Source of the DNA: Candidatus Gastranaerophilales bacterium
GTDB taxonomy: Bacteria; Cyanobacteriota; Vampirovibrionia; Gastranaerophilales; Gastranaerophilaceae
Length of the DNA stretch: 64,000 nt
Assembly (NCBI GenBank): GCA_944325635.1
Contig: CALVBD010000003.1
Location: 114,039 to 178,038 of the forward strand
Direction: 5' to 3'
Of this stretch, positions 27,533 through 35,277 are shown piece by piece (within the stretch, counting starts at the first letter, position 1; the number at the start of each line of letters is the position of its first letter). The notes below the pieces were generated by a model, which saw only the letters and a list, made by a program, of their open reading frames with translations, searched no databases and had not been told where the DNA came from. The position numbers and the translations under genes are program-made.

Positions 27533-28915
27533 TTATTGAAGTTTTTTCAAAGGTGCAAAATACATATTTATATTACCTAAATAAAGTTCTTCAGAAATTT
27601 CTATTTCATTATTTTTTATAGAATCTTTAATTTCAGGCATAGAGGATAATACTAATCTTATTAAACGTACTGATTTATATGCCTCATTAATAGTATTTCT
27701 GTATTTCTCAAAGATCTTTGTATCATATATATCATCTACAAAAGAATGAGATATTTTATTACGGCATTCATGTAACTCCTTTTTCCAAATACTTATAATT
27801 TCTTTTCCAATGTCACTACCATCTAAAGTTTTAAAACCTTTGCTAAATAACTGTTGTAATAATGTCATTGGACGCGTTTTTTCTATATTATCCAACTCAA
27901 CTTTTATTTTTTGTGCAAATGCTATTATTGCGTCTTTATCAAGTTGTTCAACCAATATTCTATATATAGTTCTACAAAAATTATGATACATCGTTTTTGT
28001 TGGCATCATAAATGGATGAAAATATTCAGGACGATTTTCTTGACTATATTCAAATATTTTTTTAAATAATTTTTTCCCACAAATAATGTCAAACATCTTA
28101 TTAATTAGTTTCATCTCCTCAAAAAATGCAGAAAAAATTGATATTCCATCCGCAATTTCTCCCATTACATTTTTATAATATGATATATCCGGAACAAAGT
28201 CTTCTTGACTATCAAACAAATATGAATAGAAATAGTATTGGTGCTTAAGTGACAGTTTTACTAAATCATGAGGAAATATAGTTATAACATTTTCATTAGT
28301 TTTACGATTATATGCTAAACCAAAATGACTTAAATAAATATTATTTTCATCCTTTTCATTATCAGAGTTATCTACTTTATAATATATTGAACCTGTAAAG
28401 TCCATATTGTAAACTACATATCTTGGATCATAAAGAAATCTATTTAAAACATCAATCCTAAAATATAAAAAATGTAAATGTGGCATTCCTTCCAGTAACA
28501 TTTTATTAAATGGCGGTAATTTGTAATATTTTGGTTTATTTTTTATATATTCTTTTATAAAATTTGGAGTAGGAAATAATGATACTGGGGGTAAAATATT
28601 ATCACAAACAAGTTTTATGCTATCTTTTTCATTGATTTTAATTTCTTCCAAAATTTCAGGTTTATAAGAGCTTGGTAAATTATTTATGAAATCAATTTTT
28701 TGTTTTAATGAAATATTTAAGTCAAAATTTTTCACAAAATGATTAGTAGTACAATAATATAAATCCAGAAAATTATCTTTTATCAATTTAATAATTATAT
28801 TTTTTATTTCACTTATGTCTTGATATTGTTCATATAATTGTGGAAGGGTATAGCCTTTGTAACTTTGGCTATTTAGATAGTACTTTAATATTTGTTTTAC
28901 TAATTTATTTTTCAT
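27533..28915 (-). CDS. HEPN-like protein of the SIR2 operon
   Basis: About 460 residues, not recognised as a whole. A helical N-terminus is followed by an alpha/beta middle (MPHLHFLYFRIDVLNRF). The helical C-terminus contains HECRNKISHSFVDD, an R-N-x3-H arrangement typical of HEPN ribonucleases, which cut RNA in defence and toxin systems. The frame is also open from TTG at 28942; ATG at 28915 has TATAAT just upstream but no strong ribosome site. It lies 36 bases after the cyclase-like gene and 48 before SIR2, in the same direction, so it probably belongs to one operon. Confidence 0.6.
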   Translation of the reverse strand: MKNKLVKQILKYYLNSQSYKGYTLPQLYEQYQDISEIKNIIIKLIKDNFLDLYYCTTNHFVKNFDLNISLKQKIDFINNLPSSYKPEILEEIKINEKDSIKLVCDNILPPVSLFPTPNFIKEYIKNKPKYYKLPPFNKMLLEGMPHLHFLYFRIDVLNRFLYDPRYVVYNMDFTGSIYYKVDNSDNEKDENNIYLSHFGLAYNRKTNENVITIFPHDLVKLSLKHQYYFYSYLFDSQEDFVPDISYYKNVMGEIADGISIFSAFFEEMKLINKMFDIICGKKLFKKIFEYSQENRPEYFHPFMMPTKTMYHNFCRTIYRILVEQLDKDAIIAFAQKIKVELDNIEKTRPMTLLQQLFSKGFKTLDGSDIGKEIISIWKKELHECRNKISHSFVDDIYDTKIFEKYRNTINEAYKSVRLIRLVLSSMPEIKDSIKNNEIEISEELYLGNINMYFAPLKKLQ

Positions 28916-28978
28916 ATTCTTATTATATAAAAATTTGTACAATCGCCATAATACCTATAAATATAAAATTTACAATTA

Positions 28979-29704
28979 TTAAGTATCCTCAATTTTAGCA
29001 TTTATATCTTGTTCTTTTATAAATATTTTTACTGATAATTTAGCTTTATTAAAGCTTAAATAATTATTATAATAATTTATAATCCACATTATTTTTTGTT
29101 TATGCTTTTTATCTGGATTCTTTTTCAGCATCTCCAGTAATTGATGCTTAAAGTTTACATATTCTAGTGCATGACTAAAGATGAACTGATTTAAAAATAC
29201 TAAATTATCTTCATCCATTATAAAATAATGTGGCAATAATTCAAAAATATCCTTCTGAACTATTACTCTGGGATATATTGCAATTTGTTCTTCATCAGTT
29301 ACAGCCTTAACTAAGGCTTTTCCATATACAATCACATCATTATGAAAAAAGTCACCCTCTACTATTGCACCACGTACCAAATACCCATAGCGTAATATTT
29401 CATTTTGAATATTTCCTACCCCATTAATTAATGCTTCTATTCTTTCTTTTCTTATTTGAGCTTCACATTCCGTATTAACTGCCAACAAAATATTATCGGA
29501 AAAAATTTTTATAAAAATATCTTTATTAGAACTAACTTCTAACAAAGCATCCCCACAAAGCATGTTTAAATAATTTAGAAATTCATTATTCATATCATTA
29601 TCAATAAGATTTTTAGACCCTAAAATATCTAAATATGCAATACAATATCTTGAAGTACAAAGTTGTGTTTGGGGATATCGCATTTGTCCTGTTCTATAAA
29701 CCAT
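28979..29704 (-). CDS. Class III nucleotidyl cyclase-like protein
   Basis: 241 residues, single domain. The order of motifs follows class III cyclases: YLDILGSK near residue 25 (first metal Asp), IFSDNILLA near 70 (second metal Asp), then YLVRGAIVEGDFFHNDVIVYG and KALVKAVTDEEQIA. No receptor or membrane part is attached. In defence loci such palm-domain proteins make cyclic nucleotides that activate effectors, so here it could signal to the SIR2 or HEPN protein. The motif match is by eye and the protein might instead be a catalytically inactive relative. AGGA precedes the ATG. It starts 10 bases after the DUF2075 stop. Confidence 0.55.
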   Translation of the reverse strand: MVYRTGQMRYPQTQLCTSRYCIAYLDILGSKNLIDNDMNNEFLNYLNMLCGDALLEVSSNKDIFIKIFSDNILLAVNTECEAQIRKERIEALINGVGNIQNEILRYGYLVRGAIVEGDFFHNDVIVYGKALVKAVTDEEQIAIYPRVIVQKDIFELLPHYFIMDEDNLVFLNQFIFSHALEYVNFKHQLLEMLKKNPDKKHKQKIMWIINYYNNYLSFNKAKLSVKIFIKEQDINAKIEDT

Positions 29705-29714
29705 TACACTATTC

Positions 29715-31634
29715 CTAAAACTTTAAATCTTTAATACCACATTCTTGTAAATATTTATATATACCATCATAAAATTCTGGGTTTCTTGTTTCGTCTCTTT
29801 CATTTCCATAAGGCACAAATATTACCATCCCCTGTCTAGCACGTGTCATTAATACTCTATATGAATTTAAAAGATATTTTTTGTCGTCTATATTATTGAT
29901 GTGTTTCCATTTATCACCAGAAAACTTCAGATATTCCCAGCATTTGTTATATCTTAAATTTGCATCCCAAGCAACAACAGTCCAATCAAGTTCTAGCCCC
30001 TGAACATCAAACTCTGTTGCACAATCTTCAAGTGCACATGAGGAACGGACATCTTCTTTTCTATTTAGAAACCAATTTCTACAATCAATTTCAGATTTAA
30101 CAAATATCCCTTCTGGTTTAAGACGTATTGAATTTGAATGGGCAAGCAATCCTGTACGCTCAGAACCGCGAGCATTCTGTCTTACCCACATCTTAGCTTG
30201 TTGCAGATTTCTTGTAACTAAAATTGGATATTCTTTTGATAACTCTCTATAAATACTTCTTGCCTCATCTGGTTTATTATCTATTAAATTATTAATAAAA
30301 TTGGATAATTTAGCACTTTTAAAAGAACGTAATGAAACACTTAAGTGTAGTTCATTTTTTATACAAACTTTTGTATTCGATGAATAATCAATATGGTGTG
30401 AACAGTATATTCTCCAATTTGGATATTTTACTTTCAATGCTTTAAACCATGCTTCTAGCCCAGCTTCACCTGTATTGATTTCCTGTCCCTCTCCAATTAA
30501 ACATATAACTACACACCAATCAGGATGCCTATCCATAACTCCAAGCAAAAATTCTGGTTCTGAATAGTTAAAATTTTTAATTTTACTTTTCTTATTCATA
30601 AATTTTGAGGCTTGCTCTTTATTCCAAGCTCTTTGTGCTTCATCGAAAATAACTACCTTTTCAATTGGAGGATTCAAGTCTTCTACATACTCGTCTCTAA
30701 AATGATGAATATTTTGAATAAATGCACAGACTTGTGGTTCAACCTTTTTCTTTGATATATTTCCTAACTGTGATTTATTTCGTATTAAAGCTTCCCTTAA
30801 AACTTTAACTAAAGGGCCATTACCTGATAAAAAACAAGCTTGTTCATCCTTGTCATAATTCATTGAACTAGTTGCTATATCCAAACCTGCTAAAGTTTTT
30901 CCAGCCCCTGGCACCCCAGTTATTAAACAAATTGATTTTTGTTTATTATTCTTACTATCTTTAATAATTTTTTCAACAGTATTCTTGGTAAGTGTAAGAT
31001 TAATTGCCTCTGCACCATGTCTAGATATATCTTCAACAGAATGATTTGCATATAATGCTTGGGCTGCTTCAATAATTGTTGGGGTTGGTTTATATGAAGA
31101 GTTCAACCAATCTTCAACATCGAATGGTTCCGCTCTATATTTTGTATCAATATTTTTAATTAATTTTCCCAAGTTATTAGCATTTGTTTTAAGACAATTA
31201 GAAACTTTATCATCAGCAAATATTACTTCATTTTGAACTTCTTTTGCCTTTGTTGAAACCAAGATTGGTACAATTGTTTTATTATGACTTCCAGAATGAA
31301 AATTCTTTAAATCAAGGGCGTAGTCTACAACCTGGTCTATCGCGGAAGATTCGTAACTTTTGGCATATATTTTGAACTCTAATAAGTATATAATTCCATT
31401 AAGCAACAAAATATTATCAACTCTTTTACCCATTCTAGGAATTGAAAATTCAAAAAATAAAGTTGCATTAGGAAAATTAACAAGATTTTGTTTTAAAATA
31501 TGAATTTGCTCAGCCCAAGCACGTTTCTGTTCCAAATCATTAGGAAAACAATGGTTCATTAGTAATTGACCAAGAACTTCATGTTCTGATGTACCTAAAA
31601 ATTTTGAAACTTTTTCTGAATAATATGCGCGCAT
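29715..31634 (-). CDS. DUF2075 helicase with N-terminal nuclease-like domain
   Basis: 639 residues. The N-terminus (about 50-130) reads RVDNILLLNGIIYLLEFKI, which fits a PD-(D/E)XK nuclease (D, then ExK). DUF2075 (the Schlafen group 3-like DNA/RNA helicase domain) follows: Walker A TGVPGAGKTLAG near residue 240, Walker B VVIFDEAQRAWN near 325, LSVSLRSFKSAK near 425, DVQGLELDWTVVAWD near 545 and the closing YRVLMTRARQG. It would bind and act on nucleic acid using ATP. AAAGGAAG is close to the ATG. It is the first gene of the four-gene run and has its own promoter with a palindrome upstream. Confidence 0.85.
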   Translation of the reverse strand: MRAYYSEKVSKFLGTSEHEVLGQLLMNHCFPNDLEQKRAWAEQIHILKQNLVNFPNATLFFEFSIPRMGKRVDNILLLNGIIYLLEFKIYAKSYESSAIDQVVDYALDLKNFHSGSHNKTIVPILVSTKAKEVQNEVIFADDKVSNCLKTNANNLGKLIKNIDTKYRAEPFDVEDWLNSSYKPTPTIIEAAQALYANHSVEDISRHGAEAINLTLTKNTVEKIIKDSKNNKQKSICLITGVPGAGKTLAGLDIATSSMNYDKDEQACFLSGNGPLVKVLREALIRNKSQLGNISKKKVEPQVCAFIQNIHHFRDEYVEDLNPPIEKVVIFDEAQRAWNKEQASKFMNKKSKIKNFNYSEPEFLLGVMDRHPDWCVVICLIGEGQEINTGEAGLEAWFKALKVKYPNWRIYCSHHIDYSSNTKVCIKNELHLSVSLRSFKSAKLSNFINNLIDNKPDEARSIYRELSKEYPILVTRNLQQAKMWVRQNARGSERTGLLAHSNSIRLKPEGIFVKSEIDCRNWFLNRKEDVRSSCALEDCATEFDVQGLELDWTVVAWDANLRYNKCWEYLKFSGDKWKHINNIDDKKYLLNSYRVLMTRARQGMVIFVPYGNERDETRNPEFYDGIYKYLQECGIKDLKF

Positions 31635-31651
31635 AACTTCCTTTTATTTCT

Positions 31652-31705
31652 ATTATACAATAAAAATCTACTGTATATTCCCTGTTCTTTGTCTTACAGG
31701 GAATA
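31652..31705 (-). promoter_or_regulatory. Promoter and palindrome upstream of the DUF2075 operon
   Basis: On the minus strand TATAAT (31652-31657) lies about 18 bases before the DUF2075 start codon. Upstream of it is a perfect 9-bp inverted repeat, TATTCCCTG-N12-CAGGGAATA (31676-31705). The spacing to a -35 box is not canonical, so an activator or repressor may bind the palindrome. Confidence 0.5.
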
Positions 31706-31767
31706 CGTCTTAAAAACCTTATGTAGCAAGAGTTTTAATTATAAAATTTAACAAAAATCGGTGAATT

Positions 31768-31823
31768 TTCCCTGATTTTTAATTTAGCAGGGAATTTACA
31801 AATATCAAAATTGCGTTTATAAT
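31768..31823 (+). promoter_or_regulatory. Second palindrome with a plus-strand promoter
   Basis: TTCCCTG-N13-CAGGGAA (31768-31794) matches the palindrome at 31676-31705. It is followed at once by TTTACA (31795-31800), a 17-base spacer and TATAAT (31818-31823), a near-consensus promoter reading away from the defence operon. Both promoters therefore have the CAGGGAATxTACA sequence upstream. Confidence 0.6.
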
Positions 31824-31829
31824 GTTTAT

Positions 31830-31905
31830 GAAGCGAGCCTGTTGCTCACGGGACTGTTCGCTCCAAAAATAAAAAAGTACTACTTAATGTAGTCCTTTTT
31901 TATTT
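31830..31905 (+). ncRNA. Candidate small RNA
   Basis: A near-consensus promoter would start a transcript of about 75 nt here. No reading frame of use is inside. The 5' part can pair AGCGA with TCGCT around a GC-rich loop, and the 3' end is a strong intrinsic terminator (31865-31907). Its position between the palindromes and the island end suggests a regulator or a toxin-antitoxin-type RNA for the neighbouring operon; no known family was recognised. Confidence 0.45.
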
Positions 31906-31907
31906 TC
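31865..31907. terminator. Bidirectional terminator
   Basis: AAAAAAGTACTAC-ttaat-GTAGTCCTTTTTT, with an A tract before and a T tract after the stem. Confidence 0.75.
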
Positions 31908-31970
31908 CCAGATTTGTAGAGTGGGAGAACCCGCACAAGGCAGAGCCTTGTCATCGGGTTCGAGCGGGAG

Positions 31971-32056
31971 CGAGCTGAGGGCGAAGGCTTGACCACAAAA
32001 TGGCAGCGCCATTGCCGGCGTCAACCGAAGACCCGTTAAATGCGAGCGACCAAGAC
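31971..32056 (+). repeat. Copy of the dispersed repeat at the island end
   Basis: GAGCTGAGGGCGAA and GACCCGTTAAATGCGAG are shared with the reverse strand of the cca insertion at 3328-3490, in the same order and followed by ACCAAG in both. The copy abuts the distal 16-bp ssrA repeat. Confidence 0.65.
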
Positions 32057-32072
32057 ACTCCCGCCGTCTCCA
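32057..32072 (+). repeat. Right attachment-site repeat (attR)
   Basis: ACTCCCGCCGTCTCCA repeats the 3' end of ssrA (7499-7514) exactly and in the same orientation. It is not part of a complete RNA gene here, so it reads as the displaced original end of ssrA. Confidence 0.65.
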
Positions 32073-32117
32073 CCATTATAATTCAGAGGCTGTTTAAAGC
32101 CATGGCTTCAATAGCAT

Positions 32118-32140
32118 TTTTCCCGCACTGTGCGGGCTTT
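32118..32140 (+). terminator. Hairpin after the distal ssrA end
   Basis: CCCGCA-ctg-TGCGGG (32122-32136) followed by CTTT. It may be the original ssrA terminator stranded by island insertion. The following 440 bases to 32588 are AT-rich with no gene I can support. Confidence 0.45.
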
Positions 32141-32588
32141 CGCTGATTTAAGAGAATTTATTTGATACATTTTTTTAGAGAATCTCATCACGCTTGCACA
32201 TAAATTCTCTTTACGCAGCCATATTTTAGAGATAATGATATTGATCAAACAAAATTTATAAAAATTATGGATTACATGTACAAAAAAACAAATTAATTGA
32301 GAAATATCGCATTCAAATCGATAGGATGTATTCAAAATCGAATTAAAAATCGATATAGATTTTCGGATAAATAACTTTTCCCTGAAACGTTCCATGTCTA
32401 ATTGTTATATGTAAATGAAACCCTTGTGAATATCCTGCGTTTTCGGATTTAGGGTCAATTGCAAGGTTTTATCCATCTTTGCGATTATGAAGGATTTTTA
32501 GATGCAGGATTTGGCTGTGGGAATTTTTGTAAAATTTTAACAATAATTAATAGTAGTTAAAATCCTTATTTAATGCTATTCTTTACAT

Positions 32589-33512
32589 ATGAAAAGTTAT
32601 GTTGAAAACAGCAAATTAGGCTTAATAAGCAATAACATAAATCTTCCAACGATGGCGATATCACAAGCATTTGAGGCAATAAATACTATGAAAGCTGTAT
32701 CCCAAACCATATTCAATTATACTGCACCATTTTCTACTGTTGGAAAATTAAGTAGTCCCTTGAATCAAATATGTAAGCTTGATCATTATATAAGAATTAC
32801 ACAAATTCCAAACTTGTACATTCCTCAAATTAGTCGTATTGCAGAAACAATTAATGGCTTTCAAGATAATATAAAACGACTTTGTAAAAACATGGATGAA
32901 ATATGTTCCATATTAGCTGAATATAACTATTTATTGCCATTGACATTGCCTCTTAATATTTATTCAGATTTATTAGAATATCTAAACAATACACAAGAGA
33001 GTAAGAATAGAGAAAAAGAAATAGACAAACTTCTATTAAAACTCTTTTCGCATAAAAAATGGGAAATGGCATCTGAAATTGTAAGTAAACTTAAGGATAA
33101 TAACAAAATAAATCCTAAAAGAATAGTAATTCTGGAAGATTGCATTAAAGTTTTAAAGTACACTAGCAGAAGAACTGCTGCAAATACAATTTTGCCAGTT
33201 TTAATTACTCAAATCGAAGGGATTTGGGTTGATATTCTTGGGGCAAAAGATAAAAACAAATTAAAAAATATTATTGAAGATATGAAAAATAATAAATATG
33301 TTAACCCGGCGAGAGAACTTTTGGCTGATATTCTTTTCCAACATACAAAAACAAAACTTCCTGTTAAGCCGGATTTTTGTAGAAATAAAATATTGCATGG
33401 TGAAGAAGTAGAATACGGCTCAATTAATAATGTGATCAGAGCTTTTTTAATTATAGAATTTCTTGATTTTATAAAAATAGATGATGAACTTAAAGAAAAT
33501 GTCTCAAATTAG
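32589..33512 (+). CDS. HEPN-like hypothetical protein
   Basis: 307 residues, predicted soluble and mostly helical. The last 40 residues read FCRNKILHGEEVEYGS then RAFLIIEFLDFI. This RNxxxHG motif followed by a hydrophobic helix is typical of HEPN-type C-termini seen in Abi, Swt1-like and other RNA-cutting stress proteins. The N-terminal 130 residues have no family I know. It sits 500 bases beyond the putative right island end and stands alone. A role in RNA cleavage or phage exclusion is inferred only from the motif. Confidence 0.6.
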   Translation: MKSYVENSKLGLISNNINLPTMAISQAFEAINTMKAVSQTIFNYTAPFSTVGKLSSPLNQICKLDHYIRITQIPNLYIPQISRIAETINGFQDNIKRLCKNMDEICSILAEYNYLLPLTLPLNIYSDLLEYLNNTQESKNREKEIDKLLLKLFSHKKWEMASEIVSKLKDNNKINPKRIVILEDCIKVLKYTSRRTAANTILPVLITQIEGIWVDILGAKDKNKLKNIIEDMKNNKYVNPARELLADILFQHTKTKLPVKPDFCRNKILHGEEVEYGSINNVIRAFLIIEFLDFIKIDDELKENVSN

Positions 33513-33567
33513 AAAAAATACAATTTGTGAATTTTGTTCTGGGGTTTGTCTTTGCTTATAAGTAAAA

Positions 33568-35277
33568 TTATATTTTATAAATAAATTTACGCATTCCGTC
33601 ATAACCTTTGACCGTTATGTCTTTTGCGTTTATCGATTGTAATCCGGTAAAAATACTGTTGAATAACTCTTGTGAAAAATTAACTGAATCTTCCAATAAA
33701 TTACTTAATGTTCTATTTGCCATATATGAAGAAAATGTATGCTTTACATAACTCCTAAATTCTCTGATTTTTAAAGCTGCAACTTGTGAAGCATTCAAAG
33801 TATCCAAAAATTTTTCATTATATGCAGTACTTCGTGTTGTGTTAAAAAAGCCTTTCAGTTTTTCAATCTGGTGAATTGATTTCGAATCTGTTAAAATCGA
33901 ATCCAGAATTTTTATTGGCATTTCGTATATATTTGAAATCTTAGTCATTATAGCAGCGGGCGAATCCAGACCTGCTTCATATAAAGGTTTATATAAAGGA
34001 CCGAACCCTTCTAACAAATCAGAATTTGGCGGGAATATTCTTGGATTTCTATCATTTATATAAAATTTATGAGGCATTTCATTTCTACTTTTAATCTTTT
34101 GAACCATTCTGATTATGTAACTATAGGTATCTTCAGTATATGAGGTTAAGTTATTATACCAGTAATCACCATATAATAGCATTGATTTAAGATAATCTGA
34201 TTTTGTTATATTAGAACTTGCAGCTAATTGTCTTATAACTTCTTTTCTAAAGTCCTGAACCGAGCTTAGAGAACAAAGATATGACGATGAAGAGGCAAGA
34301 ATATTACGGCTTGGAATATTTGGGTCTACATGTGAGTAGGCATTTCTGTAATCTGAGAGAAATTGAATTTTTTTCATTTCCAATCTCAGAATATTATCAT
34401 CAGGATTTTTATATATAGCAGCTTTTGCTTTTTCTGAGTCCAGAGCTTCCTTAATTCGATCTTTTTCTCCCTGATAAGGCCAGTTTTGTGTTATTTTTTT
34501 GATATATTCATAACGTTTTTCATGATAATTTGATTTTGTTTTAAGATATGATTTCAAAAACAATTCTTTTTCTGACGCAGTATCAAAACTTTCCATATAC
34601 CAAGGCATTGACGCCATTTCAAACATCTGAGCGTTTTCCGGAAATTCGGACAATGGCATTAATATTTTTTTGCTTTTTCTACTGTCAAAAAAGTTAATTG
34701 TATCTACCTTCTCAGTCCATTGATAATCTATAAAATTCACGATGCCGTTTTCTGCAATTAGAATATTTTTACCGTTTAAATCACCATGATAAATCCCTAG
34801 TTTATCAAGTTCAAACATTTTAGAGAATAAAGTTTTTAAATGTTCATCAGTATACCTATTAGTCTTTGAAACTGACTTACCAGGAACAAAAGTAGAAACT
34901 AAATAATGTTCTCCGGAATTATTAACTCTGGCAACTGCCTCTTGTCCACCAACAATATTTGTTGGTATTAGTGATAAATTGTTATATTCTTTTGAATAAT
35001 TTTCCGAATATCCTGTTTTATTTTTCTTAATTACAAAATTTTCAAGTATAGGATTATTAAATCTATAAGTTTCACCACCGATACCTTCGCCTAATTTTCT
35101 TACATTGTCACCTGTTTGAATAAAATCATCTATTTCTCTTTGTAAAATAGTCTTTATAGAACTATATTTGTTATTAAAATTTTCAAAGTTAGAAGTACCA
35201 AAATTTACTTGACTTTTTTGTGGAAGCTGATGCTTTTGAATATATATAGGATTAGTTAATATTGGAGTTATTTGCAT
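33568..35277 (-). CDS. Kinase-like protein
   Basis: 569 residues. The first 200 hold an eroded protein-kinase-like fold: GEGIGGETYRF near residue 62 (glycine loop), ENFVIKKNKTG (the lysine), YHGDLNGKNILI near 165 (catalytic loop HGD-x4-N) and NFIDYQW near 180 in place of DFG. The remaining 370 residues are helical and unassigned. The N-terminus (MQITPILTNPIYIQKH then VNFGTS) has no signal peptide but resembles short leaders I associate with proteins of this bacterial group. It overlaps the HAD phosphatase gene by 26 bases, so they are probably made together. Confidence 0.65.
   Translation of the reverse strand: MQITPILTNPIYIQKHQLPQKSQVNFGTSNFENFNNKYSSIKTILQREIDDFIQTGDNVRKLGEGIGGETYRFNNPILENFVIKKNKTGYSENYSKEYNNLSLIPTNIVGGQEAVARVNNSGEHYLVSTFVPGKSVSKTNRYTDEHLKTLFSKMFELDKLGIYHGDLNGKNILIAENGIVNFIDYQWTEKVDTINFFDSRKSKKILMPLSEFPENAQMFEMASMPWYMESFDTASEKELFLKSYLKTKSNYHEKRYEYIKKITQNWPYQGEKDRIKEALDSEKAKAAIYKNPDDNILRLEMKKIQFLSDYRNAYSHVDPNIPSRNILASSSSYLCSLSSVQDFRKEVIRQLAASSNITKSDYLKSMLLYGDYWYNNLTSYTEDTYSYIIRMVQKIKSRNEMPHKFYINDRNPRIFPPNSDLLEGFGPLYKPLYEAGLDSPAAIMTKISNIYEMPIKILDSILTDSKSIHQIEKLKGFFNTTRSTAYNEKFLDTLNASQVAALKIREFRSYVKHTFSSYMANRTLSNLLEDSVNFSQELFNSIFTGLQSINAKDITVKGYDGMRKFIYKI

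Noticed and set aside
31918..31965. Possible tRNA-like piece (GGGTTCGAGC with nearby stems)
   Set aside because: The T-loop-like string is present, but no acceptor or D arm can be closed, so it is not called a tRNA.
32108..32395. Minus-strand open frame of 95 codons
   Set aside because: Runs through the hairpin at 32118-32140, has no ribosome site and an atypical composition; probably chance.
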